Notes: generated by a model not told the origin, from the letters alone. Counted from the stretch's first letter, positions 24,755 through 34,214 are shown. The stretch: DNA of 61,663 nt from an uncultured Prevotella sp. (GCA_946183415.1 CAMHAM010000017.1:1-61663); one strand, 5' to 3'. Numbers and translations: made by a program.

Positions 24755-25783
24755 ATGATTTCATTCGAATGCGACTATAATAACGGTGCCTGCCAGCAGG
24801 TACTCGACAATCTGGTGAGACACAACAGTGCCAAGCCGACGCCCTATGGCTTCGACGAGTTCTCCGAGCGTGCCAAGGAGCGCATCCGCGAGGCATGCGG
24901 CCTGCCCGATGCCCAGATTTTCTTTCTGACGGGAGGCACACAGACCAATGCCACCACCATCGACTCGATGCTCTATCAGTATGAGGGCGTCATCTGCGTA
25001 GGAACGGGGCATATCAACGTTCACGAGGCTGGTGCCGTGGAGTTTACGGAGCATAAGATCATCACCCTTCCCGACATCGGGGGGAAGATGGAGGCAAAAG
25101 CGCTCGACAAGTATCTGGACGACTATATGCACGACGGCAACAAGGACCACGCCGTACACCCGGGACTGGTCTACATCACCTTTCCTACGGAGTTCGGCAC
25201 GCTTTACTCTGCCAAGGAACTTGACGACATCTACAAGGTTTGCCAGCGCTACGAGATACCGCTCTATATCGACGGTGCACGTCTCGGCTATGGCCTGATG
25301 GCAGAGGGAAGCGACATCACCCTCCCCTACCTTGCCCGCCACTGCGACGTATTCTATATCGGCGGTACAAAGATCGGCGCGCTCTGCGGCGAGGCCGTGG
25401 TCTTTACTCACCAGAATGCCCACAAGCACTTCTTTTCCATCCAGAAGCAGCATGGAGCCGTCATTGCCAAAGGCGCCCTGATAGGCCTGCAGTTCGAAGC
25501 GCTGTTCACAGACAATCTCTACTTCAAGCTCTCAGAGCACGCCATCAAGATGGCTATGCGGATGAAGGACATCTTTGTTCGCAAAGGATTTGAATTCTAT
25601 GTAGACTCTCCCACCAACCAGCAGTTTGTGGTTCTCAACAACGAGCAGGCAGAGAAGCTCGGGCGCAAAGTGGCGTTCTCCCACTTCGGGCAGACTGACA
25701 GGCACCACACCATCTGCCGCTTCGTGACCAGCTGGGCCACGACGGAAGAGGAGATCGACGAACTGGAGCGCATCCTGTCATGA
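24755..25783 (+). CDS. Low-specificity threonine aldolase-like PLP enzyme
   Basis: The 342-residue protein is a fold-type I PLP enzyme of the beta-eliminating lyase group that splits threonine or allo-threonine into glycine and acetaldehyde. It has the PLP-lysine K206 in YIGGTKIGALCGE, the PLP aspartate in YIDGARLGYGL (about 170), and FFLTGGTQTNATTID near residue 51. Length fits the family (about 340). It is coupled to the next gene by a four-base ATGA overlap, although no metabolic link to the membrane protein downstream is evident. Confidence 0.88.
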   Translation: MISFECDYNNGACQQVLDNLVRHNSAKPTPYGFDEFSERAKERIREACGLPDAQIFFLTGGTQTNATTIDSMLYQYEGVICVGTGHINVHEAGAVEFTEHKIITLPDIGGKMEAKALDKYLDDYMHDGNKDHAVHPGLVYITFPTEFGTLYSAKELDDIYKVCQRYEIPLYIDGARLGYGLMAEGSDITLPYLARHCDVFYIGGTKIGALCGEAVVFTHQNAHKHFFSIQKQHGAVIAKGALIGLQFEALFTDNLYFKLSEHAIKMAMRMKDIFVRKGFEFYVDSPTNQQFVVLNNEQAEKLGRKVAFSHFGQTDRHHTICRFVTSWATTEEEIDELERILS

Positions 25784-27183
25784 GAATCCTGAAAAGATAT
25801 TATCCTGCTGCCGTGATCGCCCTGTGGGCCATCGGCTGGTTCTGTTTCTTCCAGTTCATATATCCCTACCATTTCTTCTTCCAGGAGCAAAACCAGCTCT
25901 TCCTCTGGTCATGGGATTATATCAGCACCTATTTCGACAAGCCCGGCGGCCTGGCACTGCTGGCAGGCGACTTCCTGACGCAGTTCTACTACTATCTTTT
26001 CGCTGGTGCCACGATTCTTTCGCTCGTGCTGTTACTTGCAGGAACCTTAGTATATATAGCCCTGAGGAACTTCAACGCCAATCGGATCATAGCAATGATA
26101 CTGGCGATAGCGATGATGAGTTTCCTGGCAGTATGCCATTTCAGCACCAGCTATCGATTGTCATCTACCATCGCCATTCTTGGTTGGATCCTCTTACTAT
26201 GGATTATTTCGCTGATGAAGGGCTGGAAGCTTCGGGCCGTCATCCTCTGCTGCGCCTTACTGCCCACATGGCTGCTCTCTGGCACGCCGCAAATCAGAAA
26301 GATACAGAAGCCCGACCTGATACTGGAGAAAGACTTCGCCGTCGACTGCGAATACTACTTCGGCAACCACGACAAAGTCATCCAGGAAGTGGAGAACACC
26401 ACCGAATGGACGGATCAGATGCTCTTCTTCTACAACCTCGTGCAGGCACAGCGGGAAGAGCTGCCCGACCACCTGATGAAGTTCACGCCCAACATCCTGG
26501 GTACATTTTACAAAATCGGGCCTGAAACCCCCATGCTCATCATCCGCAACATGAACGAGCTCTATTGGGCCTTGGGCGACATGACCTTCACCGAGCGGGC
26601 CGCCATGATGACGAACGTATTCTCGCACAACAACCGCAACGTGCGCATGATACGCCGACTGGCAGAGTGCAACTTCGTCAGCGGCGACTCGCTCGCTGCC
26701 GAGAAATATCTGCGCATACTCGACAAGACGCTCGCGCACGACAAATGGGCCATGAACGTTCGCCAGCATGGAAAGCAACTCTACCGTGAGAAGATGCAGA
26801 TGGTGAACCACCGCGATACCATCACCATTACTGACAACGCCCACTTCCTGATGATGCAGCTGCTCGATGCGAACCCCAACAATACCGTTGCCCTCGACTA
26901 TATCCTGTGCAGCGACCTGCTGCTGAAGGACATCAAGAACTTCAAGCGCGACTACGACCGCTACTGCCTCGACACAGGCAGGCCCAGGCTGAAAGCCCTC
27001 TACCAGGAAGCCCTCTGCATCTGGCTCGCCGGAACCAAGGCCCCGCAGGAGCAATGGCAGCAGTACATCCGCCGCGACGACGTGCTGCGGCGGTTCATGG
27101 AGTATAACAAACAGCGGGGCAATCCCGCCTTCAAAGGCACCTACTGGTATTATTTCGACAAGATCAAAGCACCCGAAGCATGA
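25780..27183 (+). CDS. DUF6057-type membrane protein, copy A
   Basis: The 467-residue protein has about five or six membrane helices in its first 170 residues, starting at about 9-28 and 61-95, then a soluble helical C-terminal part (about 170-467) that looks TPR-like, with repeated motifs such as RRLAECNFVSGDSLAAEKYL. A signature EQNQLFLWSWDYISTYF near residue 36 recurs in copies at 30365 and 34211. I place it in DUF6057, of unknown function. Its stop overlaps the start of the propeller lipoprotein by four bases, as in copy C, so the two products probably form one unit. Confidence 0.82.
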   Translation: MRILKRYYPAAVIALWAIGWFCFFQFIYPYHFFFQEQNQLFLWSWDYISTYFDKPGGLALLAGDFLTQFYYYLFAGATILSLVLLLAGTLVYIALRNFNANRIIAMILAIAMMSFLAVCHFSTSYRLSSTIAILGWILLLWIISLMKGWKLRAVILCCALLPTWLLSGTPQIRKIQKPDLILEKDFAVDCEYYFGNHDKVIQEVENTTEWTDQMLFFYNLVQAQREELPDHLMKFTPNILGTFYKIGPETPMLIIRNMNELYWALGDMTFTERAAMMTNVFSHNNRNVRMIRRLAECNFVSGDSLAAEKYLRILDKTLAHDKWAMNVRQHGKQLYREKMQMVNHRDTITITDNAHFLMMQLLDANPNNTVALDYILCSDLLLKDIKNFKRDYDRYCLDTGRPRLKALYQEALCIWLAGTKAPQEQWQQYIRRDDVLRRFMEYNKQRGNPAFKGTYWYYFDKIKAPEA

Positions 27184-28601
27184 AACGACTACTCTACATA
27201 CTCACCACACTGGTGATGACAGTCCTACTGCCCTCCTGCACCCCGACACCGAAGGACGTGGTGACGAGGGACGCACTGCCCCCTATCTATCCAGACTACT
27301 GCGACGTGACCATCCCTGAGAACATCGCACCGCTGAACTTCCTGATTCGTGAAGACTGCGAGGCTATCGAGGTGAAGGCTGGAGAACTGACACTAAATGC
27401 CAGCGGCAACGAAGCCGTATTCGACATCGACGATTGGAAAGAGCTGATGCAACAGGCGGCCGACAAAGAGCTTGAAGTCACCGTCACGGCACGCGTCCGT
27501 GGCAGATGGATACAGTACAAGCCCTTCCACTGGCGCGTGGTGAGCGACAAGATCGACCCTTATCTCACCTATCGCCTCATCGAACCCGACTATGAGATCT
27601 GGAACAACATACAGATACAGCAGCGCTGCATAGAGAACTTCGACGTGAATGCCCTCGGGCACTATGAGCAGCTGGAGAATCGCTGCATGAACTGCCACAC
27701 CTACGCAAGCCAGAATCCTGAGCTCTCGATGATGTACGTCAGAGGCCCCGGTGGCGGAGCAATCCTGAATCGCAACGGCGAATTAAGCAAGCTGAACATT
27801 CCCGGGAGCGTCTATTTCGGATTCAGCCCCAGCGGGCGCTATATCACCTACTCCACCCAGAAGATTATCCCAGCCTTCCACAGCGATCCCAACAAGCGCC
27901 TGGAGGTCTACGATGCCACCTCGAATGTCTTCGTAGCCGATATGGAGCAGCAGAGGATTATCTCCTCGCCCCTGCTGAGCGACAGCCTGAAGTTCGAGAC
28001 CTTCCCCACCTTCTCGCCTGACGGCAAGTACATCTATTACTGCGCTGCCGACAGCGTCAGCCTGCCTACAGACATCAAGTCCCTGCAATATCGCCTCGTG
28101 CGCATTCCCTTCGACGAGGCGACAGGCACCATCGGCACTCAGGTAGACACACTTTCTACTTCCGAATCATCCGTCTGTCACCCCCGCATCAGCCCCGATG
28201 GCCGTTTCCTGCTCTATACGATTGCAGATTATGGCACATTCCCCATCTGGCACCCCGAGGCAGACCTTCAGATGATGAATCTCGAGACGGGCGCCATCGA
28301 CTCTCTTCAGACCGTGAACAGCCAGAAGAGCGACACCTACCACGCCTGGAGCTCGAACAGCCGATGGTTCGTCTTCGCCTCGAAGCGCGACGACGGACTC
28401 TACGGCAAGCCCTACTTCTGCTACGTCGACAAGGAAGGCAGGGCGCACAAGCCCTTCTGCCTGCCGCAGCAGCATCCGACATTCTACGACAACAACCTGA
28501 AATCATTCAACGCCCCCGAGTTGGGCAAGGGTAAAGTTCCCTTCGATGTGTACGACGTAGCCAAAGCCATGAAGCAAGAGGCGCTCCATTTCAACCGATA
28601 A
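27180..28601 (+). CDS. Propeller lipoprotein with CxxCH motif, copy A
   Basis: The 473-residue protein is a lipoprotein (lipobox LPSC, C20). An N-terminal domain with IYPDYCDVTIPENIAPLNF (about 36-54) and FDIDDWKEL leads to CMNCH at residues 169-173, the pattern that binds heme c. The remaining 290 residues are TolB/PD40-type propeller blades: FSPSGRYITY, FSPDGKYIYY, ISPDGRFLLY, then AWSSNSRWFVFASKRDDGLY. It should be anchored facing the periplasm or cell surface. Paralogues at 28876 and 32751 keep every one of these features. Whether the motif truly holds heme needs direct proof; a bound metal or thiol pair is an alternative. Confidence 0.85.
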   Translation: MKRLLYILTTLVMTVLLPSCTPTPKDVVTRDALPPIYPDYCDVTIPENIAPLNFLIREDCEAIEVKAGELTLNASGNEAVFDIDDWKELMQQAADKELEVTVTARVRGRWIQYKPFHWRVVSDKIDPYLTYRLIEPDYEIWNNIQIQQRCIENFDVNALGHYEQLENRCMNCHTYASQNPELSMMYVRGPGGGAILNRNGELSKLNIPGSVYFGFSPSGRYITYSTQKIIPAFHSDPNKRLEVYDATSNVFVADMEQQRIISSPLLSDSLKFETFPTFSPDGKYIYYCAADSVSLPTDIKSLQYRLVRIPFDEATGTIGTQVDTLSTSESSVCHPRISPDGRFLLYTIADYGTFPIWHPEADLQMMNLETGAIDSLQTVNSQKSDTYHAWSSNSRWFVFASKRDDGLYGKPYFCYVDKEGRAHKPFCLPQQHPTFYDNNLKSFNAPELGKGKVPFDVYDVAKAMKQEALHFNR

Positions 28602-28621
28602 TCACATACTCTACCCAAGGT

Positions 28622-28669
28622 CTACCCAAGTAGTAAACAGGCTAAAAAGGCTGCCAAGTACTTGGGTAG
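28622..28669. repeat. Inverted repeat CTACCCAAGTA/TACTTGGGTAG
   Basis: Perfect 11-bp arms (28622-28632 and 28659-28669) face each other; a second CTACCCAAG lies directly upstream at 28611-28619. It is 20 bp after the stop of copy A, so it may act as a terminator or mRNA end stabiliser. Confidence 0.6.
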
Positions 28670-28697
28670 AACCAAAGTACTACCTCGCTAACATTTG

Positions 28698-28759
28698 CTA
28701 ACAGGGGGAGGGTTCTTTTGTTAGCGCCATGTGCTAACCAAAGACCCTCCCCCTGTTAG
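28698..28759. terminator. Large hairpin in the convergent gap
   Basis: CTAACAGGGGGAGGG and CCCTCCCCCTGTTAG are the outer arms of a nearly perfect stem of about 27 pairs; the inner arms GTTAGC and GCTAAC close a short loop. It lies between two converging genes and is probably a bidirectional terminator, although no long T-run follows directly. Confidence 0.6.
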
Positions 28760-28837
28760 GATAGTAGAACTTTCTGGAATTAATAGTAAAACTTTTTAGA
28801 TTTAATAGTAAATATTTCTGGAATTAATAGTAAAAAA
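28760..28837. repeat. 22-bp tandem repeat, three and a half copies
   Basis: Units start at 28760, 28782, 28804 and 28826 and share ATAGTAnAn(n)TTT then GGAATT or GATTT. The second unit diverges most at its end. Together with the hairpins it fills the gap between the two converging propeller genes. The array has no unique spacers and is not CRISPR. Confidence 0.75.
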
Positions 28838-28875
28838 TCGGTCTATTCGAGCCCTGCGACAACTCCAAACCCATG

Positions 28876-30357
28876 CTACCGGCGCACCTTCGTGGCGACA
28901 CGTTCATCGCTGGCGATCTCGTGGCCTGCGTGGTAGGCGTCGAAGTCAACCTTAGCCTTTGTGAAGTCTGGGGTGTTAAAGGAATAGACGCTTTCCGAAT
29001 AGTACTCCTTCGGATAGCGCTGGGGGAGCAAGAACGGCTTGGAGAAGTGGCCGCGGTCGTCGATGCAAGCCAGGTAGAGCCGGCTGTAAAGCCCGTCGTC
29101 TCTGCGACTGGTGAAGACGATCCAGCGCGAGTTCGTCGTCCAGTTGTGATAGCTGTCGGCCCTCGGGCTGTTAATCTCCGCGAGCTCGCGGGCCTCTCCC
29201 GTCCGGAGGTCAAGCATCCACTGCTGACTCTCTTCGTGCCAGATGGAAAAGTAGCCGTAATCCATCAGGGTAAAAAGGATATACTTACCATCATAGCTGG
29301 GGCGCGGCCAAGTCAGGCTCTTGCCCATCGCTACGGCATTAAAGATGGTGTCTACCTGCTGGCCGTAACGGCCCGTCTCGGGGTCGAAGGCGATGCGGCA
29401 GAGATTATATTGCTCGTCCTTATAGTGCATCGGATATTCCTGCTGGCGACAGGTCATGTAGTAAAGCGTCCGGCCGTCGGGCGAGAACACGGGCGAGTTC
29501 TCGCTCCAGTCCTTCGTAGAGAGCAGCGAGTCCTTGAGGATCTCATGGGTGGCAGGATCGTAGACGAACACATCGCTCGAGAGGTCGAAGACTTCGATGC
29601 GCTCATTGGGCACGACGTGGAATCCCTGGCGCGTCTGATTCGTAGAGAAGGCGCAATACTTGCCACTGGGATGCCAATAGGGATAAACCATCGAGCCTCC
29701 GAGCTGTTCGTTGCTGGCCTTCAGCCACTCTCGCTGCCCATCGATCTGGAACATCGTGGCCCCATGATCGCCACGCACATGGAATACGAAGCGCGAGGGA
29801 TCCGTCTGATGGGCAGAATGGCAGTTGACGCACATGCCTGGCACCTGCGTGTTCTCGATGATGGGATATTCGTCGAAGGTGGAAAGATCGCGCTGGTAGA
29901 GTCCCATCTTGCTGAACACCTCATAGCCCGGTGCTATGCGGCGGTAAGTGAGTCCCCACGCATCGAGGCCGTGCTCGCTGACACTGACCTCGAAGTCCTT
30001 ATACTGCCTCCACTGCCCGTCGCGCAGGGCGCAGACGGTGAAGGAGAGGCGACCTCCCACGTTCTGTTCCACCAGGCGATGCCAGTCATCAATGTCGAAA
30101 TCAGCCACCTCGCCCCGGGCATGCAGCTCTCCGCCCTTGGAGCCCTTCACCGCGACATCCACCCGCTCAACGCCGTCGTCTGCAAAAGCAAAGTTCAGCG
30201 GGGCTATCGTGGCAGGAATCGTCACGCCAATATAGTCCGGATAAATCTCCGGCCAGGCATCTACCCGCTTAGGGTTCTCAGGTCCTGAGGCACAGGAACA
30301 GACGAACAACAGAAACACAAAAGAACAGGTTTTCAAATATTTCATCATCATAGTCAA
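28876..30357 (-). CDS. Propeller lipoprotein with CxxCH motif, copy B
   Basis: The 493-residue lipoprotein has its lipobox at VCSC (C22); several ATGs stand at the front (30357 and 30351-30345) and the true start could be any of them. The family pattern is intact: YPDYIGVTIPATIAPLNF near residue 39, ADFDIDDWH near 85, CVNCH at 176-180, then propeller blades with FSPDGRTLYY, YDGKYILF and NWTTNSRWIVFTSRRDDGLY. It is more like copy C than copy A. It follows the DUF6057 copy B after 7 bp and ends a five-gene minus-strand operon. Confidence 0.85.
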   Translation of the reverse strand: MTMMMKYLKTCSFVFLLFVCSCASGPENPKRVDAWPEIYPDYIGVTIPATIAPLNFAFADDGVERVDVAVKGSKGGELHARGEVADFDIDDWHRLVEQNVGGRLSFTVCALRDGQWRQYKDFEVSVSEHGLDAWGLTYRRIAPGYEVFSKMGLYQRDLSTFDEYPIIENTQVPGMCVNCHSAHQTDPSRFVFHVRGDHGATMFQIDGQREWLKASNEQLGGSMVYPYWHPSGKYCAFSTNQTRQGFHVVPNERIEVFDLSSDVFVYDPATHEILKDSLLSTKDWSENSPVFSPDGRTLYYMTCRQQEYPMHYKDEQYNLCRIAFDPETGRYGQQVDTIFNAVAMGKSLTWPRPSYDGKYILFTLMDYGYFSIWHEESQQWMLDLRTGEARELAEINSPRADSYHNWTTNSRWIVFTSRRDDGLYSRLYLACIDDRGHFSKPFLLPQRYPKEYYSESVYSFNTPDFTKAKVDFDAYHAGHEIASDERVATKVRR

Positions 30358-30364
30358 CTATCTA

Positions 30365-32062
30365 TTATTTCCCCACCGTCAGATAGTACCAGACGGTATT
30401 CCTGAAGCGCTCCAAGCCTGGGGCATCCTTCCCGCCGGAGCCGTATACACGTGCGAACTCGTTCATCTGCTGGAGTACCAACTGACTGACGAGGCCCCGA
30501 GGGGGCTGCCGGCGCTGCTGCATGAAGGCAAAGGCGATGGCCTCTTGAGCTGCGCGGGGATTATACTGAATCTTATTCTGCACCAACTGTACATACGACA
30601 TGAAACGCGGTACATCCCTGTCGAGCAGCGGCATCAGCAGCAGGTACTGGACTGCCATCCGGTTTTGCTGGTTGTGTATGAACAGCCGCCCGCAGATCTT
30701 GTCCAGCTCACGGTCGCTGAAGAGGAAATCCTCCTGCAGGCGGTACTGGCGCATTGTGCCATAGAGGGGATGGGCATTGATGGTATTCTCATCGCCCAGC
30801 ATCGCCAGCGTACGCTGCGCCCAGGGACGGTAGAAGATGGTCTTCTCCAACATCAGCAGATACTTACGGGCCACCTGATATTGTCCGTTGATGAGATTAG
30901 TCTCTGCGAGTCGCTTCATCACACGGGCGCTCTTGTTATAGTTGGGAATGGCCTCCATGGCTTCGAAGGCCAGTCGCTGCGCCGTGTTCACCAGTCCGAG
31001 GTGGAAGTAGATCTCGCCCGTCAGCTGGGTGGTGGCGAAGTTGCGCTCAAACCCGGGCAGGAGTCCCTCGGCGCCGCGCTGATAGAAGTCGAAGGCGCGC
31101 TCGCCCAGCTGGTTGGTCATCCCCAAGGCCAGGTTCGTGGCGCTCACGCTCATCGGCAAGTCGGGCGTCAGCTTCTCGGCCTTGGCGATGATGGCGTTCC
31201 AGTCCTTCGCCCGCACCAGGTAGTCATACTCTATCAGCTCATATTTCTTCTTGTCGAAGCCCACGTCAGCGAGGACTCCCAACAGCCCCACAGCCAAGGC
31301 CACTTCTACGGCATTCACCACTCGACTGGCCTTCGGAAGCAGCCGCACAACATTACTGATGATCCAAACGACTGCTGGAAGTACCATCAGCAGATAGGGC
31401 AAGGTAGCAGGAATACGATAGTAGCTGACACCCAGCATCACCCGCTGCATCGGGAACGGCAGGTAATGAGCGCTCAGCAACATCAGTGCCAGCGCATAGA
31501 CAACCGATACAGGCATCAGTACGACAGCGAGCAACAAGACCATCGGTCCCGTCAGCCAGTAGGCCAGCGGCACCACCACGAGCATGACGAAAAGACGCCG
31601 CAGCAGCATTCGACGCTCATAGCCCCATGCGAGGAAAACCTTTGCGAGGATGCAGGCCATCAACATGTTCAAGGCCAGTGCCACCGTGTAGGTCAGCATC
31701 ACGTTCTCGTCGCCCATCGCATACCACAGCATCATCACAGGGATAAAACTCAGGGCATAATGACTCTCCGAGCGCATCAGCCGCCAGGTGAGCCGCTGCA
31801 CCAGCATGAACAGCAAGGCGATGACAGCTGCTCCAGCAGTCACGCTGTTATAGAACTGCACCAGGAATTCCGCAACGTAACGTGCAAAGCCGCCCGGCTC
31901 AGCCATCCGCTCCCAGAAGTAATCGCCGTCGAAGAGGAAGAGCTGCAGCTGCTCCTGATAGGACAGCACGGCGGGATAGCGGAATCTCCAGAACAGAAAC
32001 ACCGCAAGGGCGAAGGCCAGCGTCAGCCCGGCCTGCCAGTATTTACTCAGAAATCTCTTCAT
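30365..32062 (-). CDS. DUF6057-type membrane protein, copy B
   Basis: At 565 residues this is the longest of the three copies. About nine or ten hydrophobic helices fill the first 280 residues, followed by a TPR-like soluble region (about 290-565) with KRLAETNLINGQYQVARKY near residue 385. The family signature YQEQLQLFLFDGDYFWERM lies near residue 35. Its first 20 bases overlap the end of the DUF4369 gene, showing tight coupling. Function is unknown; the recurring partnership with the CxxCH lipoprotein is the main clue. Confidence 0.82.
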   Translation of the reverse strand: MKRFLSKYWQAGLTLAFALAVFLFWRFRYPAVLSYQEQLQLFLFDGDYFWERMAEPGGFARYVAEFLVQFYNSVTAGAAVIALLFMLVQRLTWRLMRSESHYALSFIPVMMLWYAMGDENVMLTYTVALALNMLMACILAKVFLAWGYERRMLLRRLFVMLVVVPLAYWLTGPMVLLLAVVLMPVSVVYALALMLLSAHYLPFPMQRVMLGVSYYRIPATLPYLLMVLPAVVWIISNVVRLLPKASRVVNAVEVALAVGLLGVLADVGFDKKKYELIEYDYLVRAKDWNAIIAKAEKLTPDLPMSVSATNLALGMTNQLGERAFDFYQRGAEGLLPGFERNFATTQLTGEIYFHLGLVNTAQRLAFEAMEAIPNYNKSARVMKRLAETNLINGQYQVARKYLLMLEKTIFYRPWAQRTLAMLGDENTINAHPLYGTMRQYRLQEDFLFSDRELDKICGRLFIHNQQNRMAVQYLLLMPLLDRDVPRFMSYVQLVQNKIQYNPRAAQEAIAFAFMQQRRQPPRGLVSQLVLQQMNEFARVYGSGGKDAPGLERFRNTVWYYLTVGK

Positions 32063-32693
32063 TGGTATCAGCGTCCATTGTTACGACCCTGCCATCGGGG
32101 AACTTTCGCTTATAAGTCAGCGGGAAAAGCCCTTTGAGGAAGTCGTGGAGCACGCCCTCCTTCATATTGTCAGCGAGCTTGCGCGAATAGCGCTTGTAAG
32201 CCAGGTGGAAGCTGTCGGCACGCTGCTGGATGAAGCTCGCCTGCACGCTGTCGCCTCTCATCTTCAGGTCGGCGATGTTCTTACGCATCTTGGCCAGCTG
32301 CATGTTATGGATCTCCGTCTGTACCTTCCACTTCTCCAGGGAGTCGTTCTGCGGCGTCCCCACGGCATGGCTGATGGTGTCGATCGTAATCCTGACGGTT
32401 CCGGGCTCTCCGACGACAATCAGAGGCTGGAGGCCGAAGCGGTAGTGATAGTCGAGCACAATCTTGTACATCTGCACGGAATCGGGTTCGAAGTGGAACT
32501 TGCCGTTCGTTATTTCCATGGAGTCGACCGTCTCCATCGTGGCCGGCCCGGAGAACGGCACAAGGAAGATGCGCTTACCCTCATACTGCTCGCCATTGAC
32601 CGTTCCCTCGATATGGCATTTCCCGTCGTTCTGCTGACATGCAGATAAAAGTAAAAAGGTAAAAAGGTAAAAAGGTAAAACCTTCTTACCCAT
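32043..32693 (-). CDS. DUF4369-like lipoprotein
   Basis: The 216-residue product is a lipoprotein with lipobox LSAC and begins MGKKVLPFYLFTF. Its front half (HIEGTVNGEQYEGKRIFLVP, then FHFEPDSVQMYKI) matches DUF4369, the domain usually found before the thioredoxin domain of TlpA-like proteins. Here no thioredoxin domain or CxxC follows; the rest is a charged helical region (about 115-190). An upstream ATG at 32729 is possible, but 32693 gives a normal lipoprotein signal. The low-complexity DNA here encodes the signal peptide. It sits between the two DUF6057 pairs in the same operon. Confidence 0.75.
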   Translation of the reverse strand: MGKKVLPFYLFTFLLLSACQQNDGKCHIEGTVNGEQYEGKRIFLVPFSGPATMETVDSMEITNGKFHFEPDSVQMYKIVLDYHYRFGLQPLIVVGEPGTVRITIDTISHAVGTPQNDSLEKWKVQTEIHNMQLAKMRKNIADLKMRGDSVQASFIQQRADSFHLAYKRYSRKLADNMKEGVLHDFLKGLFPLTYKRKFPDGRVVTMDADTNEEISE

Positions 32694-32750
32694 GCTTTTT
32701 ACTTGATACAATACTTCTCTAATCTTCATATTCTTTGCTTTTTTACTTTT

Positions 32751-34214
32751 TTACATTTTTACCTTTACACCCGCCCTGCGGTTTTCAAACACCTGCCTAT
32801 ATGCCTCATGGGCATCAAATTCCACCTTCGTCTTCGTGAAATCAGGACAATTGTAGGCATCCATCAATTCACGGTAGTATTTGCGCGGATGACGCTGAGG
32901 CAGAAGGAAAGGCTTCGACACTCGCCCCTGTTCGTCGATGCCGGCAATGTAAAGTTTGGTGTACATACCGTCTTCACGCTTGGAAGAGAACACGAACCAG
33001 CGGCTGTTCTCGCTCCAGTTATGATAGCTTTCGCTTTGAGGCGTATTCAACTCCTTCAGTTCCCTGTGCTCTCCTGTCGTCAGATCCATCAGCCACAGGT
33101 CAGCGTCGTTCTGGCTCACTGGGAAATTCCCCCTGCTGCTGACGCAGTACATCAGCCAGCGGCCATCGTAGGAGGGACGCGCCAAGACGTAGCTCTTGTC
33201 CGTAGCAGGCCCGTTGAGCAGCGTGTCCACCACCTCGCCAAACCGTCCCTTCGCCCCATCGAAGGCTATGCGGCAGAGCGAGCACTTCACCTTCTCGTAT
33301 TCCGCAGGCACGCGGCATGGCTTGGAAGAACTATAGTAAAGCCACTTGCCGTCGTGCGAAAAGGCCGGGAATATCTCCAAGTCGTCCATCTGAAGCAGCG
33401 GCGAGAGGATGAGTTCGTTGGTACGGGCGTCGAGCACCTCTACATTGCTGAACTGGTGATAGACCTCGATACGCTGCCCTGTGCCTGTGAAGAAGCTCTG
33501 ATGGACAGAGTTCACCGCCATGGCCAGGTAATCGCCTTCGGGATGCCAGTAGCTGTAGGAGCCTGCTGCCTTCGTGGAGTCCGTCTTGGTCTCCACCCAC
33601 GTCTGATGCCCGTCCTTCTGGATCATCGTACCGCCTCCCTCGCCACGCATCTGTATGACCAGGCGATTCGGATTAGTACGGTTTGCGGTATGGCAATTGA
33701 AGCAACGGCCGGGCACGACGGTCTCCGTCAGGATGGCGTGTTCTTCGAAATTGTGCAGGTTACGCTGATAGATGCCTATATCGCCCCCCACTTCATAGCC
33801 GGGCTTGATACGCCGGTAGGTAAGTCCCCAGTCATCAAGAGGCGCATCACTCACGAAAATGTCGAAATCCTTATATTGCCGCCACTGCCCGTCTTTCTTC
33901 ACACAGACGGTAACGGCTATCTTTCCGCCCCGGTTCTGGGCAGTCAGCTGGTGCCAGTCATCGACATCGAAGTCGGCCCACTCACCATCGGCATGCAACT
34001 CGCCTCCCTTGCTTCCCTTAGCTACGACATAGACGGCTTCGGCATGTTCATCCGCCGCGTTGAAATTCAGCGGGGCGATATCTACAGGAACAGTCACACC
34101 AATATAGTCAGGGTAGATAGCCGGCCACTCGTCTACCTTTGTCACCTCCGCCGGGGCCTGAGAACAGGCCGCCAGCAGGCTCATACCTATCAGGATATAT
34201 AATAACCGCTTCAT
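32751..34214 (-). CDS. Propeller lipoprotein with CxxCH motif, copy C
   Basis: The 487-residue lipoprotein has a clean lipobox LAAC (C17). Conserved blocks are YPDYIGVTVPVDIAPLNF (about 34-51), ADFDVDDWH (80-88), CFNCH (171-175) and the propeller motifs FSHDGKWLYY, YDGRWLMY and NWSENSRWFVFSSKREDGMY. Its start overlaps the stop of DUF6057 copy C by four bases. Presence of the CxxCH in all three paralogues, while surrounding residues vary, argues that the motif is functional. Confidence 0.85.
   Translation of the reverse strand: MKRLLYILIGMSLLAACSQAPAEVTKVDEWPAIYPDYIGVTVPVDIAPLNFNAADEHAEAVYVVAKGSKGGELHADGEWADFDVDDWHQLTAQNRGGKIAVTVCVKKDGQWRQYKDFDIFVSDAPLDDWGLTYRRIKPGYEVGGDIGIYQRNLHNFEEHAILTETVVPGRCFNCHTANRTNPNRLVIQMRGEGGGTMIQKDGHQTWVETKTDSTKAAGSYSYWHPEGDYLAMAVNSVHQSFFTGTGQRIEVYHQFSNVEVLDARTNELILSPLLQMDDLEIFPAFSHDGKWLYYSSSKPCRVPAEYEKVKCSLCRIAFDGAKGRFGEVVDTLLNGPATDKSYVLARPSYDGRWLMYCVSSRGNFPVSQNDADLWLMDLTTGEHRELKELNTPQSESYHNWSENSRWFVFSSKREDGMYTKLYIAGIDEQGRVSKPFLLPQRHPRKYYRELMDAYNCPDFTKTKVEFDAHEAYRQVFENRRAGVKVKM

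Noticed and set aside
28760..28837. 22-bp tandem array as a CRISPR
   Set aside because: Units abut without unique spacers and no cas gene is near.
28873..30288. 471-codon frame on the plus strand opposite the propeller lipoprotein copy B
   Set aside because: It lies wholly within a gene with clear lipobox, CxxCH and propeller motifs; its own translation has no recognisable domain and no promoter.
30545..32137. 530-codon plus-strand frame opposite DUF6057 copy B
   Set aside because: Its product is rich in His and Gln with no domain, a typical antisense shadow of a Leu/Val-rich membrane protein.
32641..32683. Run of GTAAAAAG repeats as a regulatory repeat
   Set aside because: It is inside the signal peptide of the DUF4369 lipoprotein, coding for its alternating Phe/Leu/Tyr stretch.
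32703..34202. 499-codon plus-strand frame opposite propeller copy C
   Set aside because: Same kind of antisense shadow; the minus-strand gene is supported by family motifs and start/stop overlap.
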